DNA of 64,000 nucleotides from Candidatus Eisenbergiella merdigallinarum. GTDB lineage: Bacteria; Bacillota; Clostridia; Lachnospirales; Lachnospiraceae. The position numbers were made by a program, and so were the translations under genes. The stretch lies in NCBI GenBank assembly GCA_019119355.1, contig DWXE01000022.1:46207-110206 (forward strand), given 5' to 3'. The notes under the pieces were generated by a model. That model was given only the letters and a program-made list of their open reading frames with translations. It had not been told where the DNA came from and searched no databases. Positions 34,655 to 44,213 of this stretch are shown piece after piece; the stretch's first letter is position 1, and each line of letters begins with the position of its first letter.

Positions 34655-36388
34655 ATGCTGGAAATTTTACTGCTCTGGATTTATCTGCTCTTTATCAACG
34701 CGGCCGCGGGGATCGGCGTCCTGCGGGTTCTGGGAAGGCTCGCCGGGCGGAAGGGATCGTCCGTGGGCCTGTCGTCCGCGGTGCTGGCCGGCACGGTGTC
34801 CATCACGGCCTTCGCGGAGTGGTTCAGCATCTTTTCCAACGTGGGGATGGTCTGCCACCTGATCCTTCTGGCCCTGGCTTTCGTCTCGGTCTTCGCCTTC
34901 CGGGATTCCTTTCTGGAGCTTTTGCGAAAGGGAAGGAAAATCGCCTTCTCCTGGGAGGGGGTCCTGTACCTGATCTTCGTGGTGATGACGGCCTATTTCG
35001 CTTCCCGGGGGCTGCAGCATACGGATACGGGAATCTATCACGCCCAGGCCATCCGCTGGTATGAGGAATACGGGCTGGTGAAGGGGCTGGGCAACCTGCA
35101 GCAGCATTTCGCCTACAACAGCGCTTATCTGGCCTACGCCGCTATCTTTTCCATGAAATGGCTGCTGGGGCAGTCCCTGCACGTCACCACGGGATTTTTC
35201 CAGGCGTTTTTGTGTGTCTGGGCCCTGTACGGCTTAAAAAATGCCCTGCGGCATAAAAACCATACGGCGGACGCCTGCCGGATCGCAATTCTGATCTACG
35301 CTCTGGTCAACGCGGAGGGCACCATGTCCCCGGCCACCGATTACGGGACCATGTGGCTGGTGCTGTTCGTGGTGACCCGCTGGGCCGCCCTGTGCTGCGA
35401 GGAAAAGCCGGAGGATCTGACGGACCGCACGGCCCTTTTGTCCGTGGCGGCGGTGTGCGTGGCCACCTATAAGCTGTCCGCCGGGCTTCTGCTCCTTCTG
35501 GCGCTCTATCCGGCTGCGTTGCTGATCCGGAAGAGGGAAATCAAAAAGATCCTGGTCTATATCGGGGCCGGGGTTTTGGTGCTGGTGCCCTTTTTGTGGA
35601 GAAACGTCCTGATTTCCGGCTGGCTTCTCTATCCGTTTCCGGCCATCGACCTGTTTTCCGTGGACTGGAAGATCCCGGTGCAGCACGTCCAACACGATTC
35701 CGACCAGATCAAGGTCTGGGGGAAGTGCGTTTTCGACGTGGCGCAGGCGGACATGCCCCTGAAGCAGTGGCTGCCGCTGTGGTGGGACGCGAAGGACCGG
35801 TACGAGCAGATGCTGATTTACGCCGTGGCGCTGGCCGTCCCCCTGGAAGCGCTGGCGGCCTTTAAGGGGCTTCGGGAAATTGCGGGGCGCCGGAAACCGG
35901 AGCAAAGGGGAACGCCGGGGCAGAAGATCGCCTGGGAGCAGATCCTTTTGCACGTTTCCGTCTTCGCCTGCATCTGCGGATGGTTTTTCCTGGCGCCCTT
36001 CATCCGCTACGGGCTCGCCTTCCTGCTGATCTTTCCGCTGATGGCCCTGGGGCTTTGGATCCGCCCGGAGAAGATGGGGCCGGTGCGGATCGCCGGCGGA
36101 TTTCTGTGCGCGGCGGTCTTCTTTTCGCTGAGCGATTACTGGGACTATTACGTGCTGTCGGACCTGGTCTGGATCAAACACCATCTGACGGATCCCTCCT
36201 ACCTGATCCAGCAGGATTACGACCGGGTGGAAACGGGGGAGATCGCGGTGGGGAACCTGACGGTCTATTATCCGTTAAACAGCGACAACATCAGCTATCA
36301 CGCGTTTCCGGCCACGGCCTATGAGATGATGGCGGAACGCACCACGATGCGGGGAGACGACATTTCGGACGGGTTCATGCCGAAGTGA
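34655..36388 (+). CDS. LIC_10190-like polytopic membrane protein
   Basis: 577 residues with about thirteen hydrophobic helices. The segment LQHTDTGIYHAQAIRWYEEYGLVKGLGNLQQHFAYNS after the third helix is the hallmark of the LIC_10190 membrane-protein family found in capsule/LPS loci; the acidic-Thr-Gly-x-Tyr-His element resembles the first-loop active site of GT-C glycosyltransferases. A soluble C-terminal tail of about 65 residues follows the last helix. Possible extracytoplasmic side-chain glycosyltransferase using an undecaprenyl-phosphate sugar; unproven. Confidence 0.8.
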   Translation: MLEILLLWIYLLFINAAAGIGVLRVLGRLAGRKGSSVGLSSAVLAGTVSITAFAEWFSIFSNVGMVCHLILLALAFVSVFAFRDSFLELLRKGRKIAFSWEGVLYLIFVVMTAYFASRGLQHTDTGIYHAQAIRWYEEYGLVKGLGNLQQHFAYNSAYLAYAAIFSMKWLLGQSLHVTTGFFQAFLCVWALYGLKNALRHKNHTADACRIAILIYALVNAEGTMSPATDYGTMWLVLFVVTRWAALCCEEKPEDLTDRTALLSVAAVCVATYKLSAGLLLLLALYPAALLIRKREIKKILVYIGAGVLVLVPFLWRNVLISGWLLYPFPAIDLFSVDWKIPVQHVQHDSDQIKVWGKCVFDVAQADMPLKQWLPLWWDAKDRYEQMLIYAVALAVPLEALAAFKGLREIAGRRKPEQRGTPGQKIAWEQILLHVSVFACICGWFFLAPFIRYGLAFLLIFPLMALGLWIRPEKMGPVRIAGGFLCAAVFFSLSDYWDYYVLSDLVWIKHHLTDPSYLIQQDYDRVETGEIAVGNLTVYYPLNSDNISYHAFPATAYEMMAERTTMRGDDISDGFMPK

Positions 36389-36425
36389 GGGGACTTCCCC
36401 CATGACGAACGGACGGGAGGAAAAG

Positions 36426-37283
36426 ATGGTCATCGTGCAGTTGTCCGGCGGGCTGGGCAATCAGATGTTTGAATACGCGCTGTATTTGAGGCTCAAGTCC
36501 ATGGGGAAGGAAGTCCTGGTGGACGATACCACCTGTTACGGGCCGGGGCAGAGGACGAAGCAGCTGGACGTTTTCGGCGTTTCCTACGGGGCGGCGGACG
36601 AAAGGCAGCTGCGCCGGATGACGGATTCCGCCATGGATCCCCTGTCCCGGGCGCGCAGGAAGCTCTCCGGCAGAAGGGATCTTTCCTACCGGGAGGCGGG
36701 CTGCGACTTCGACCCGCTGGTGCTGGAGAAGGACCCGGCGCTGCTGCAGGGTTGCTTCCAGTCGGAACGGTATTTCGGGGAGATCCGCGATCAGGTGAGG
36801 GAGGCCTACCGGTTCCGGAACCTGGTCACGAACCGGAGGGTGGAGGAATACCGGCTAAGGATCCTGGAAAAGAAGGGCGCTTCCGTGGCGGTGCACCTTC
36901 GGCGGGGGGATTATCTGGATCCGAAATACGCCGGCCTGTATCAGGGGATCTGCACCGACGCCTGGTACGGGGAAGCTATCCGGCTCATGAAGCAAAAGGT
37001 GCCGGGAGCCGCGTTCTTCTTTTTCTCCAACGATCCCGACTGGGTGAAAGAGCGCTACGGCGGCGCCGGGAACGTGACGGTGGAGGGCGGGAGCGAGGAC
37101 GCCGGATACGAGGACCTGTACCTGATGAGCCTGTGCGGCCACCAGATCATCGCCAACAGCTCCTTCTCCTGGTGGGGAGCCTGGCTGAACGAAAATCCGG
37201 ATAAGACGGTGATCGCGCCGAAGCGGTGGCTCAACGGCCGCAGCTGCCGGGATATTTATACGAAGGAAATGACGTTGTTGTGA
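36426..37283 (+). CDS. GT11 alpha-1,2-fucosyltransferase family protein (1 of 3)
   Basis: 285 residues from the ATG at 36426, preceded by GGGAGGAAAAG. VQLSGGLGNQMFEYALYLRL is the N-terminal GT11 motif, VAVHLRRGDYLD the HxRRGDY donor-binding motif, and IIANSSFSWWGAWLN the C-terminal motif. GT11 enzymes usually transfer L-fucose from GDP-fucose. No gmd/fcl (GDP-fucose synthesis) genes are in the window, so the donor must come from elsewhere in the genome, or the donor is another deoxysugar. Confidence 0.92.
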   Translation: MVIVQLSGGLGNQMFEYALYLRLKSMGKEVLVDDTTCYGPGQRTKQLDVFGVSYGAADERQLRRMTDSAMDPLSRARRKLSGRRDLSYREAGCDFDPLVLEKDPALLQGCFQSERYFGEIRDQVREAYRFRNLVTNRRVEEYRLRILEKKGASVAVHLRRGDYLDPKYAGLYQGICTDAWYGEAIRLMKQKVPGAAFFFFSNDPDWVKERYGGAGNVTVEGGSEDAGYEDLYLMSLCGHQIIANSSFSWWGAWLNENPDKTVIAPKRWLNGRSCRDIYTKEMTLL

Positions 37284-37299
37284 AAGGAATTGGGACGAG

Positions 37300-39057
37300 A
37301 TGACTGCAATATTCAAGAAACTGATGCACATCCTGAACCGGGAGCAGAAAAAAAAGATGGCCGGCCTGGGCCTCATGATGTTTTTCGGCGCCCTTTTGGA
37401 AATGCTGGGAGTAGGGCTCATCATGCCGGTGGTGGAAGGCGTCATGGCCGGGGACGCGCTGCTGGAGAAGTGGTATATTCGGCTGATGGGAAACTTCCTG
37501 CCCTTCGAGACGGCCAGCCAGTGGATCCTGTTTCTGATCGCCGCCGTCATCGCCGTCTTCATTCTGAAAAACGGCTACCTGCTTTTGCAGACCTGGGTGC
37601 AGGCGAGATTCGTCAACAAAAACCAGTCCAAAACCATCAGTTATATGCTGGAGGAATATCTGAACCGCCCCTATGAATACTACCTGAACGCGGACATCCC
37701 CACGGTCTTTCGGACCATCGACGGGGACGTGCCGAAGATGTTCACCACCCTGATGGAGTTCATCCAGCTGGGGACGGAGGGCATGGTTTCCGCGGTGCTG
37801 GGGCTGACCCTTCTGATCACCAACCCTGCGATGACCCTGATGCTTCTGGTCATCGCGGTGGGCATGACCGTGATCGTCATCCTGGTTTTAAAGCCCACCT
37901 TAAACCGCCTGGGCCGGACTTCCCAGAAGATCCAGAGCCAGATGGGAAAGTGGAAGCTGCAGTCCATCTACGGCATCAAGGATGTGAAGATCCTGAACAA
38001 GGAGAACTTCTTCGCCGGAAGCTTCGGGAAGTATTCCGAGCGCAACGCCAGGCTCACCACGAATTACACGGTGCTCAACAACACGCCCCGGCTCCTCATC
38101 GAGACGTTCAGCATCTGCGGCATCCTGGGGTATCTGGCGGTGTGCGTCTCCAACAGCCGGGATCTGACCGAACTGGTGCCGCAGATTTCCGCCTTCGCGG
38201 TGGCGGCTATGCGCCTCATGCCCTCCATCAACCGGATCAACACCCATCTGACCAACATCGCCTTCTACGAGCCCAGCGTCAACTACGTCTACGAAAACGT
38301 GGACTTCACGTCCTATAAGCTGAAAGGCAGGTACGAGAAGGAGGCGACGGCCGCAGGAGAGCCCATCCGCCTGGAAAAAGAAATCCGGATGGAGGGCATC
38401 ACCTATCAGTACCCGGAATCCGATAAGCCCGTCCTGGTGGACGCGCAGATGGCGGTGCCCGTGGGGAAATCCGTGGGGGTCATGGGCCCTTCCGGGGCGG
38501 GAAAGACCACGGCCGTGGACATTCTGCTGGGGCTTTTGAAGGTCAAGAGCGGGAAGATCCTCTGCGACGGCAGGGATATTTTCGAGAATTACGAATCCTG
38601 GCTGTCCCACATCGGCTATATCCCCCAGACCATCTACCTGACGGACGACAGCATCCGGGAGAACATCGCCTTCGGCGTGGCGAAGGAGGAAATCGACGAC
38701 GCCAGGGTGTGGGAAGTGCTGGAGGAAGCCCAGATGAAGGAATTCGTCAAGGGGCTGCCCCAGGAGATCTGGACCACCATCGGGGAGCGGGGCGTGCGCC
38801 TGTCCGGCGGGCAGCGGCAGCGCCTGGGGATCGCCAGGGCCCTGTATCACAATCCGGAAATCCTGGTGTTCGACGAGGCCACCAGCGCTCTGGACACGGA
38901 GACGGAGAGCGCCATCATGGAAGCCATTGACAGCTTCCACGGGCGAAAAACGCTGATTATTATCGCGCACAGGCTGCGCACCATCGAGAACTGTGATATC
39001 ATCTATAAGGTGGACGGGGGCAAAATCAGCAGGACCGACCTTTCCGGGGAACGATGA
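37300..39057 (+). CDS. PglK-like ABC transporter (lipid-linked oligosaccharide flippase)
   Basis: 585 residues, permease and ATPase fused. Six helices occupy about 1-320; the nucleotide-binding domain has Walker A GPSGAGKTT (396-404), Q-loop IPQTIYL, signature LSGGQRQR (from 501) and Walker B ILVFDEATSAL. Similarity in layout and the EMLGVGLIMPVVE first-helix motif points to the PglK/MsbA-like group that flips undecaprenyl-diphosphate oligosaccharides. A separate Wzx flippase is encoded at 53592, so the locus has two export routes. Surrounded by glycosyltransferase genes. Confidence 0.87.
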   Translation: MTAIFKKLMHILNREQKKKMAGLGLMMFFGALLEMLGVGLIMPVVEGVMAGDALLEKWYIRLMGNFLPFETASQWILFLIAAVIAVFILKNGYLLLQTWVQARFVNKNQSKTISYMLEEYLNRPYEYYLNADIPTVFRTIDGDVPKMFTTLMEFIQLGTEGMVSAVLGLTLLITNPAMTLMLLVIAVGMTVIVILVLKPTLNRLGRTSQKIQSQMGKWKLQSIYGIKDVKILNKENFFAGSFGKYSERNARLTTNYTVLNNTPRLLIETFSICGILGYLAVCVSNSRDLTELVPQISAFAVAAMRLMPSINRINTHLTNIAFYEPSVNYVYENVDFTSYKLKGRYEKEATAAGEPIRLEKEIRMEGITYQYPESDKPVLVDAQMAVPVGKSVGVMGPSGAGKTTAVDILLGLLKVKSGKILCDGRDIFENYESWLSHIGYIPQTIYLTDDSIRENIAFGVAKEEIDDARVWEVLEEAQMKEFVKGLPQEIWTTIGERGVRLSGGQRQRLGIARALYHNPEILVFDEATSALDTETESAIMEAIDSFHGRKTLIIIAHRLRTIENCDIIYKVDGGKISRTDLSGER

Positions 39058-39076
39058 CAGGGAGCGTTGAGACGAG

Positions 39077-40603
39077 ATGAAAAAATTGTGGACGAAGATA
39101 AAAAGAGATCCGGACCGGTGGATGTTTGGGGCGGCGCTTACGGCCTTTCTGGCCAGCATGATCCCCCTCTGGGCCATGGGCTTTTACACGGTGCCGGGCT
39201 GCGACGACTATACCTACGGGGTGAAGACCCACGCCGCCTGGAAGGCCGCCGGTTCCCTGGGGGCCGTGATCGGGGCCGCTTTCGAAACCACGGCGGAATA
39301 CTGGCACGAATGGCAGGGAACCTATTCCTCCATTTTCCTCATGACCCTTTCCCCGGGGATCCTGGATGAAAAATGGTATTTTCTCACCGTCTTTCTCATG
39401 ACGGGGATGCTGGGGGGCAGCCTGTGCGCACTGATACACGTGGTGCTGAAACGATACGTGGGGAGCGCGTCCCGGCATCAGCGGGGGATCTGCGCCCTGA
39501 CGATCCTCTTCCTTTCCTTTCAGACCATGGTGTCGCCCGCGGACGGGCTCTTCTGGTACAACGGCGCCCTGCATTACGTCTTCATGCAGTCCGTGCTGTT
39601 CTTCCAGGCGGCCGCTCTTTTGTCCTTTTGGAAGGCGCGGCGGGGGCGCCGGGCGGCCTTTCTGCTCCTTTCTGGCTTCCTGGCCTTCGTGCTGGGCGGG
39701 GCGAATCTGCTCACGGGCCTTCAGTCCTGTATCCTGACGGCCTTTCTGCTCCTGTATACGCTGTACGACATCCGGCGGAAGGGGAAGGAAAGCGGGCCGG
39801 AGGAAAGATGGCGGCTCTGGGCGCTCCTGCCGCTGGCCGTGAACCTCATCGGCTTCGCCTTCAACGTGCTGGCGCCGGGCAATTCGATCCGGGAAACCAC
39901 GGCGGAGGGGATGGGAGCGGCCGCAGCCATCGCTCTGTCCTTTTACTGGGCGGCGGTGTACGCCGCAGAGTGGACGACCCTTCTGGCGCTGGCGGGATTT
40001 CTCCTGCTTTTGCCGGTGATCCGCCGGATGGTGGAGGCGGCGGAAACGCCCTTTTTCCGGCCGTGGCGGACGGCGTTTCTGAGCTTCTGCGTGTTCGCGG
40101 CCATGTTCACCCCCACTTTGTACGCGTCCTCCAGCGACGGGCCGCCCCGGTGCAAGAACGTGATGCGGGTGACCTACTACGTGCTGGTCTTTTTCAACCT
40201 GGTCAACGCCATGGGCTGGTATTCCCAGAAGAAGCGGGGAAGCCTGTTCTTCCGCCTGAACGAAGAGGTGCAGAAGAGTTACCCGGCCTGGCTGGCCGCG
40301 CTGGGCGCGGTGCTGTGCGCCGTCTTTTTGCTGCCCGCGGACAAAAATACCTACACCTCCGTTTCCGCCATCCGCTCCCTGGCCAACGGGGAGGCCGCCC
40401 GTTACTACGAAGAAAACGCCAGACGGCTGGCGCTGTATAACGACGACGGCTTAAAGGACGTGACCGTCACGTACCTCACCGCGAAGCCGTATCTTCTGTT
40501 CAAGGCGGACGTGGGGAACGAAGGGAGCCAGGATTACTGGATCAATATTTCCATCGTGGATTATTACGGGAAGGACAGCCTGACCGTCACGGAGGAAGAG
40601 TAA
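39077..40603 (+). CDS. DUF6056-family polytopic membrane protein
   Basis: 508 residues, about eleven helices. FYTVPGCDDYTYGVKTHAAW after the first helix, EYWHEWQGTYSSIFLM and DGLFWYNGALHYVFMQSV are the family hallmarks, with paired acidic residues (DDY) in the first loop as in GT-C enzymes. MFTPTLYASSSDGPPRC near residue 350 matches the FSPTIFASS element of the AT-rich gene at 62929, so the two are distant relatives. The last 85 residues are a soluble extracytoplasmic tail. Probable glycan-modifying membrane transferase; activity undetermined. Confidence 0.83.
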   Translation: MKKLWTKIKRDPDRWMFGAALTAFLASMIPLWAMGFYTVPGCDDYTYGVKTHAAWKAAGSLGAVIGAAFETTAEYWHEWQGTYSSIFLMTLSPGILDEKWYFLTVFLMTGMLGGSLCALIHVVLKRYVGSASRHQRGICALTILFLSFQTMVSPADGLFWYNGALHYVFMQSVLFFQAAALLSFWKARRGRRAAFLLLSGFLAFVLGGANLLTGLQSCILTAFLLLYTLYDIRRKGKESGPEERWRLWALLPLAVNLIGFAFNVLAPGNSIRETTAEGMGAAAAIALSFYWAAVYAAEWTTLLALAGFLLLLPVIRRMVEAAETPFFRPWRTAFLSFCVFAAMFTPTLYASSSDGPPRCKNVMRVTYYVLVFFNLVNAMGWYSQKKRGSLFFRLNEEVQKSYPAWLAALGAVLCAVFLLPADKNTYTSVSAIRSLANGEAARYYEENARRLALYNDDGLKDVTVTYLTAKPYLLFKADVGNEGSQDYWINISIVDYYGKDSLTVTEEE

Positions 40604-40621
40604 AAGAGGAATGAAGGAAAG

Positions 40622-41662
40622 ATGATCGGAACCAGACTATCCAAAGGGCAGGGGCTGGGCAATCAGCTGTTTTGCTACGTCACCGCCCGCTGCATCGCCG
40701 AAAGGAGAGGGCTTCCCTTTTCCGTCCTGGGAGGGGAAACGCTGGCGAATAACATCCACAGCCAGTGCGGCCTGTATTTCATGGATCTGGACCTGGGCGA
40801 ACCCGCCCGGGAAGAGGACTTTACGGGAGGCGTCTATCAGGAACGGGAGGACAGGCTGTACACGGGCAGCTCCCGCCACGACATGACCCACGGCTGCTAC
40901 GTGACGGGAACGGACGCAAAGATGTTCGACGTGCCCGACAACACCCTGCTGATGGGGAACATGCAGGCGGAGGACTATTTTTACGAATACCGGGACCGGA
41001 TCCGCCAGTGGCTGGCGGTGAAGCCGGAGTACGACTGCCGGGAGTTTTCCCGGGACCATCTGTGCGTGCTGCACCTGCGGTGCTCGGATTACATGGACTT
41101 CCCGGAGCTCTTTTTGCGGAAAAAGTACTGGATCGACGGCATGAAGCAGATGAAGCGGATCGACCCGCAGATGGAATTCATGATCATCACCAACGAGGTG
41201 AAGGAAGCGCAGAAGATCCTGCCGGGCATCCCGGCCTACAACTTCGATCTGGCGAAGGACTATTCTATTTTGAAAAACGCCAGGTACCTGCTGCTGGCCA
41301 ACTCCTCCTTCGCCTATTTCCCGGCGCTGTGCAGCGAGACGGCGGCGTATATCCTGGCTCCCAAGTACTGGGCCAGGCACAACGTGTCCGACGGCTACTG
41401 GGCGTCGGAGCAGAATATCTACGAAGGCTGGCACTATATGGACCGCAGGGGCAGGGTGTTCACCGCGCAGGAATGCAGGGAAGAGCTGGAACGCTATAAA
41501 AAGGCGTCCCCGAAATACGCCCGCTTAAACTGCCCTCCCACCCCGGCGCAAAAGCGGCGGTGGAAGGTCAGAACCGGCCTGCGCCAGGGGGCCTACCGGG
41601 CGCTTCGCCTGTACCGGGGCGGGAAGCGAAAGCTCAGGGCGTATCTGACGGGCGCAAAATAG
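40622..41662 (+). CDS. GT11-like glycosyltransferase (2 of 3, divergent)
   Basis: 346 residues. TRLSKGQGLGNQLFCYVTAR is a GT11 N-terminal motif; the donor motif is altered to VLHLRCSDYMD (HxRCSDY rather than HxRRGDY), and the C-terminal ANSSFAYFPA replaces NSSFSWWGA. It is longer than the two other copies, ending in a basic tail of about 60 residues. The substitution of Arg-Gly by Cys-Ser suggests a different donor or acceptor, though the first arginine is kept. AAGGAAAG precedes the ATG. Confidence 0.83.
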   Translation: MIGTRLSKGQGLGNQLFCYVTARCIAERRGLPFSVLGGETLANNIHSQCGLYFMDLDLGEPAREEDFTGGVYQEREDRLYTGSSRHDMTHGCYVTGTDAKMFDVPDNTLLMGNMQAEDYFYEYRDRIRQWLAVKPEYDCREFSRDHLCVLHLRCSDYMDFPELFLRKKYWIDGMKQMKRIDPQMEFMIITNEVKEAQKILPGIPAYNFDLAKDYSILKNARYLLLANSSFAYFPALCSETAAYILAPKYWARHNVSDGYWASEQNIYEGWHYMDRRGRVFTAQECREELERYKKASPKYARLNCPPTPAQKRRWKVRTGLRQGAYRALRLYRGGKRKLRAYLTGAK

Positions 41663-41691
41663 AGGAAACGGAATCGGAGGAAAACGAAAAC

Positions 41692-42369
41692 ATGGAATGG
41701 AAAGACGGCAGGCTGCAGCTCCCCCAGGTGACGCTGGCGGCCATGACCAGCGTGAACGTACGGCAGACCGTGAAAGCCATGGAATACAGCATGCGGGGGA
41801 TCGACTTCGGGGACTGCGTGCTCATCACCCACAGAAAGCCCCTGTTTCTGCCCAAAACGATCCGCTACGCCCACACGTCGAAGCTGAAGAATATCGACAG
41901 CTTCAACTATAAGATGCTCTACGAGCTGGGGGACTATCTGCATACGGATTTCGTCATGATCGTCCACGCGGACGGCTTCGTGGTCCATCCGGAGCAGTGG
42001 AGGGACGAATTTCTGGACTACGATTACATCGGCTCCCCCTGGCCGCTGCCCAAAGACGATTTTTCCTATCGGGACAGGGACGGGAACATCTGCCGGGTGG
42101 GCAACAGCGTGGGGATCCGCAGCAGGCGGCTGGTGAACTTCCCGAAGGAGGCGGACCTGCCCTTCGAGGCGGACCACGGCTATTTCAACGAGGACGGATT
42201 TCTGTGCGTGAAAAACCGCCATCTGGTGGAGGCGGCGGGAATGCGGATCGCCCCGCTGGAGGTGGCGAAGTATTTCGCCCACGAGAGCATGATCCCGGAA
42301 ATCCGGGGGATCACGCCCTTCGCCTTTCACAAGTGGGCGGGCACCAACGCGGGCTATCCCAGATTTTAG
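41692..42369 (+). CDS. DUF5672-family putative glycosyltransferase
   Basis: 225 residues from the ATG at 41692; GGAGG lies 11 bases upstream, and no better site supports longer versions. QVTLAAMTSVNVRQTVKAMEYS, DFVMIVHADGFVVHPEQW, YDYIGSPWP and GNSVGIRSRRLV match the DUF5672 family, which has a GT-A-like fold; HADGF could be the DxD-like metal site (His-Ala-Asp). It ends with HKWAGTNAG. Its place among GT11, GT17 and GT2 genes supports a role as a glycosyltransferase, but no family member known to me has a defined activity. Confidence 0.8.
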   Translation: MEWKDGRLQLPQVTLAAMTSVNVRQTVKAMEYSMRGIDFGDCVLITHRKPLFLPKTIRYAHTSKLKNIDSFNYKMLYELGDYLHTDFVMIVHADGFVVHPEQWRDEFLDYDYIGSPWPLPKDDFSYRDRDGNICRVGNSVGIRSRRLVNFPKEADLPFEADHGYFNEDGFLCVKNRHLVEAAGMRIAPLEVAKYFAHESMIPEIRGITPFAFHKWAGTNAGYPRF

Positions 42370-42403
42370 GGGGAGCCCTGCGGCAATTGATCAGGAGGCG
42401 GAT

Positions 42404-43282
42404 ATGGTATACGATTGTTTTCAGTTTTTCAATGAACTTGACATCCTGAATCTGCGGATGCACGTTTTGAGCGGCGTGGCGGACAGGTTCGTGGTCAGCG
42501 AATCCACGGTCACTTTTTCCGGGGACAAAAAGCCGCTGTATTTTCAGGAAAATCAGGAGATGTTCGCGGAGTTTTCCGACAGGATCATCCACAAAGTCGT
42601 GGATGATACCCCCATGGACGTGAGCGCTTTTCTGCGGGACAGCCATCAGAAGTGCGCGGTGGCCAGGGGGCTTGCTGGGGCGAAGGACGACGACGTGGTG
42701 ATCTTTTCCGACGTGGACGAGATCCCCAGCCCGGAAGCGGTGAAATGGGTGCTGGAGCACATGGAGGACGATAAGATTTACGCCCTGGCCCAGCGGAATT
42801 TCTACTGCTATCTGAACATGGAGGAAACCTCCGGCAACCTGCTGTCCATCACCGGCGAGTTCGACGGCTTCACCGGTTCCGACCGGCGCTGGCTGGGCAC
42901 CAAAATCTGCAGGTACGGCATGTTGAAGCGCTTCACCACGGAGCAGCTGCGGGATAAGGAGCAAAAGCCCCTGATGGTGCGGGTGCCGGACGGCGGCTGG
43001 CATTTTTCCTATATGGGAGGCGGCAGGGGCGAATCCGCGGCGGACCGGGTGAAGTACAAGATCAAAAGCGCGGCCCATCAGGAGTACAACAACCGCTCCG
43101 TCCTTTCCAAAGTGAAGAAGAACATCAAAAACCATCAGGATATCCTGGGGCGGGAGAGCCGGTTCGAGATCGTGCCCATCGACGACAGCTTCCCCCTCTA
43201 TCTGCGGCAGCATCTGAAGGAATACGAATACCTGCTGTACCCGGAGAAAAAATCCGTGCTGGACAGGCTGCTGGGGAAATAG
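42404..43282 (+). CDS. GT17-family N-acetylglucosaminyltransferase-like protein
   Basis: 292 residues. YDCFQFFNELDILNLRMHVL at the start, FVVSESTVTFSG, VIFSDVDEIPSP (DVD metal site) and GWHFSYMGG are the conserved blocks of GT17, the family of the eukaryotic bisecting-GlcNAc transferase GnT-III. Bacterial members occur in capsule/LPS loci with unknown linkage specificity. CAGGAGGCGG lies before the ATG. Cytosolic, probably adding a GlcNAc-type branch to the lipid-linked chain. Confidence 0.87.
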   Translation: MVYDCFQFFNELDILNLRMHVLSGVADRFVVSESTVTFSGDKKPLYFQENQEMFAEFSDRIIHKVVDDTPMDVSAFLRDSHQKCAVARGLAGAKDDDVVIFSDVDEIPSPEAVKWVLEHMEDDKIYALAQRNFYCYLNMEETSGNLLSITGEFDGFTGSDRRWLGTKICRYGMLKRFTTEQLRDKEQKPLMVRVPDGGWHFSYMGGGRGESAADRVKYKIKSAAHQEYNNRSVLSKVKKNIKNHQDILGRESRFEIVPIDDSFPLYLRQHLKEYEYLLYPEKKSVLDRLLGK

Positions 43283-43309
43283 CGGCCGGCAGGGGAAAGG
43301 AGGTCGGCC

Positions 43310-44206
43310 ATGCCGAAGATATCCATCTGCGTGCCCGCCTACAAAAATCCGTCCGGGATCGCCCGGCTGCTGGCCTCGGTAAAGGCCCAGACCTTTTCGG
43401 ACTACGAGGTGATCCTGACGGACGATACGCCGGACGACAGCGTCCGGGAGGCGGCCATGGCGGCGGGGCTTTCGAATCTGCGCTATGAGAAAAACCAAAC
43501 CCGGCTGGGAGCTACCGGAAACTGGAACGCGGCGGTCCGCCTGGCGCGGGGGGAATGGATCAAGATGATGCACCACGACGACTGGTTTTCGGGCCCCGAA
43601 AGCCTGGGCCGCCTGGCGGAGCTGGCGGAGAGCGATCCGGACGCGGACCTGGCCTTCTGCGGCACCTGGCAGGTGGCGCTGGAAAACGGCGGAGAAGGGG
43701 AGCGCTTCGCCCGGGGCATCGGCGCCCAACGGGAAGCGCTGATCCGGGAGGATTTCCGGAACCTGTTTCTGGGCAATTACATCGGGGCGCCCAGCGCCAC
43801 CCTGTACAAAAACCGGGGGCTGGAATATGAACCGGCCCTGACCTGGCTGGTGGACATGGAATTTTATATGCGCCTGCTGGCGCAAAACCCCCGCTTCGTC
43901 TGCACTGCCGACCCGCTGGTCTGCATCGGCGTCAGCGAAAGCCAGCTCACCGAACGCTGCAGGACGGACGGGGATCTGAATCTGTACGAATACGGCTTTT
44001 TGTTCCGGGAATTCGATCTGAAGGGCGAAGAGCGGTTTTGCGAAAAGCTCTCGCAGATCGCCCTGAAATACGGGCTGCCCTGGGAAAAGGTGGAGCCCTA
44101 CGGCGTCCCCCGGGCGATCTGGAAAAGGACGGCGGGGAAGAAGCGCCTGTCGGACCTGCGGTGTCTGGGAAAGGCGGCGCTGCGCAAGCTGTCGAAAAGA
44201 GGGTGA
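43310..44206 (+). CDS. GT2 glycosyltransferase
   Basis: 298 residues with an AAAGGAGGTC ribosome site. ISICVPAYKNPSGIARLL, VILTDDTPDDSV and KMMHHDDWFSGPESL give the GT-A fold, with HHDDW in the place of the DxD metal site. LTWLVDMEFYMRLL contains the catalytic-base region (VDxEF) usual in this group. No membrane helix. It sits directly upstream of the Wzy-like polymerase gene (7-base gap), as is common in Wzx/Wzy clusters. Confidence 0.88.
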   Translation: MPKISICVPAYKNPSGIARLLASVKAQTFSDYEVILTDDTPDDSVREAAMAAGLSNLRYEKNQTRLGATGNWNAAVRLARGEWIKMMHHDDWFSGPESLGRLAELAESDPDADLAFCGTWQVALENGGEGERFARGIGAQREALIREDFRNLFLGNYIGAPSATLYKNRGLEYEPALTWLVDMEFYMRLLAQNPRFVCTADPLVCIGVSESQLTERCRTDGDLNLYEYGFLFREFDLKGEERFCEKLSQIALKYGLPWEKVEPYGVPRAIWKRTAGKKRLSDLRCLGKAALRKLSKRG

Positions 44207-44213
44207 AGGAAGA

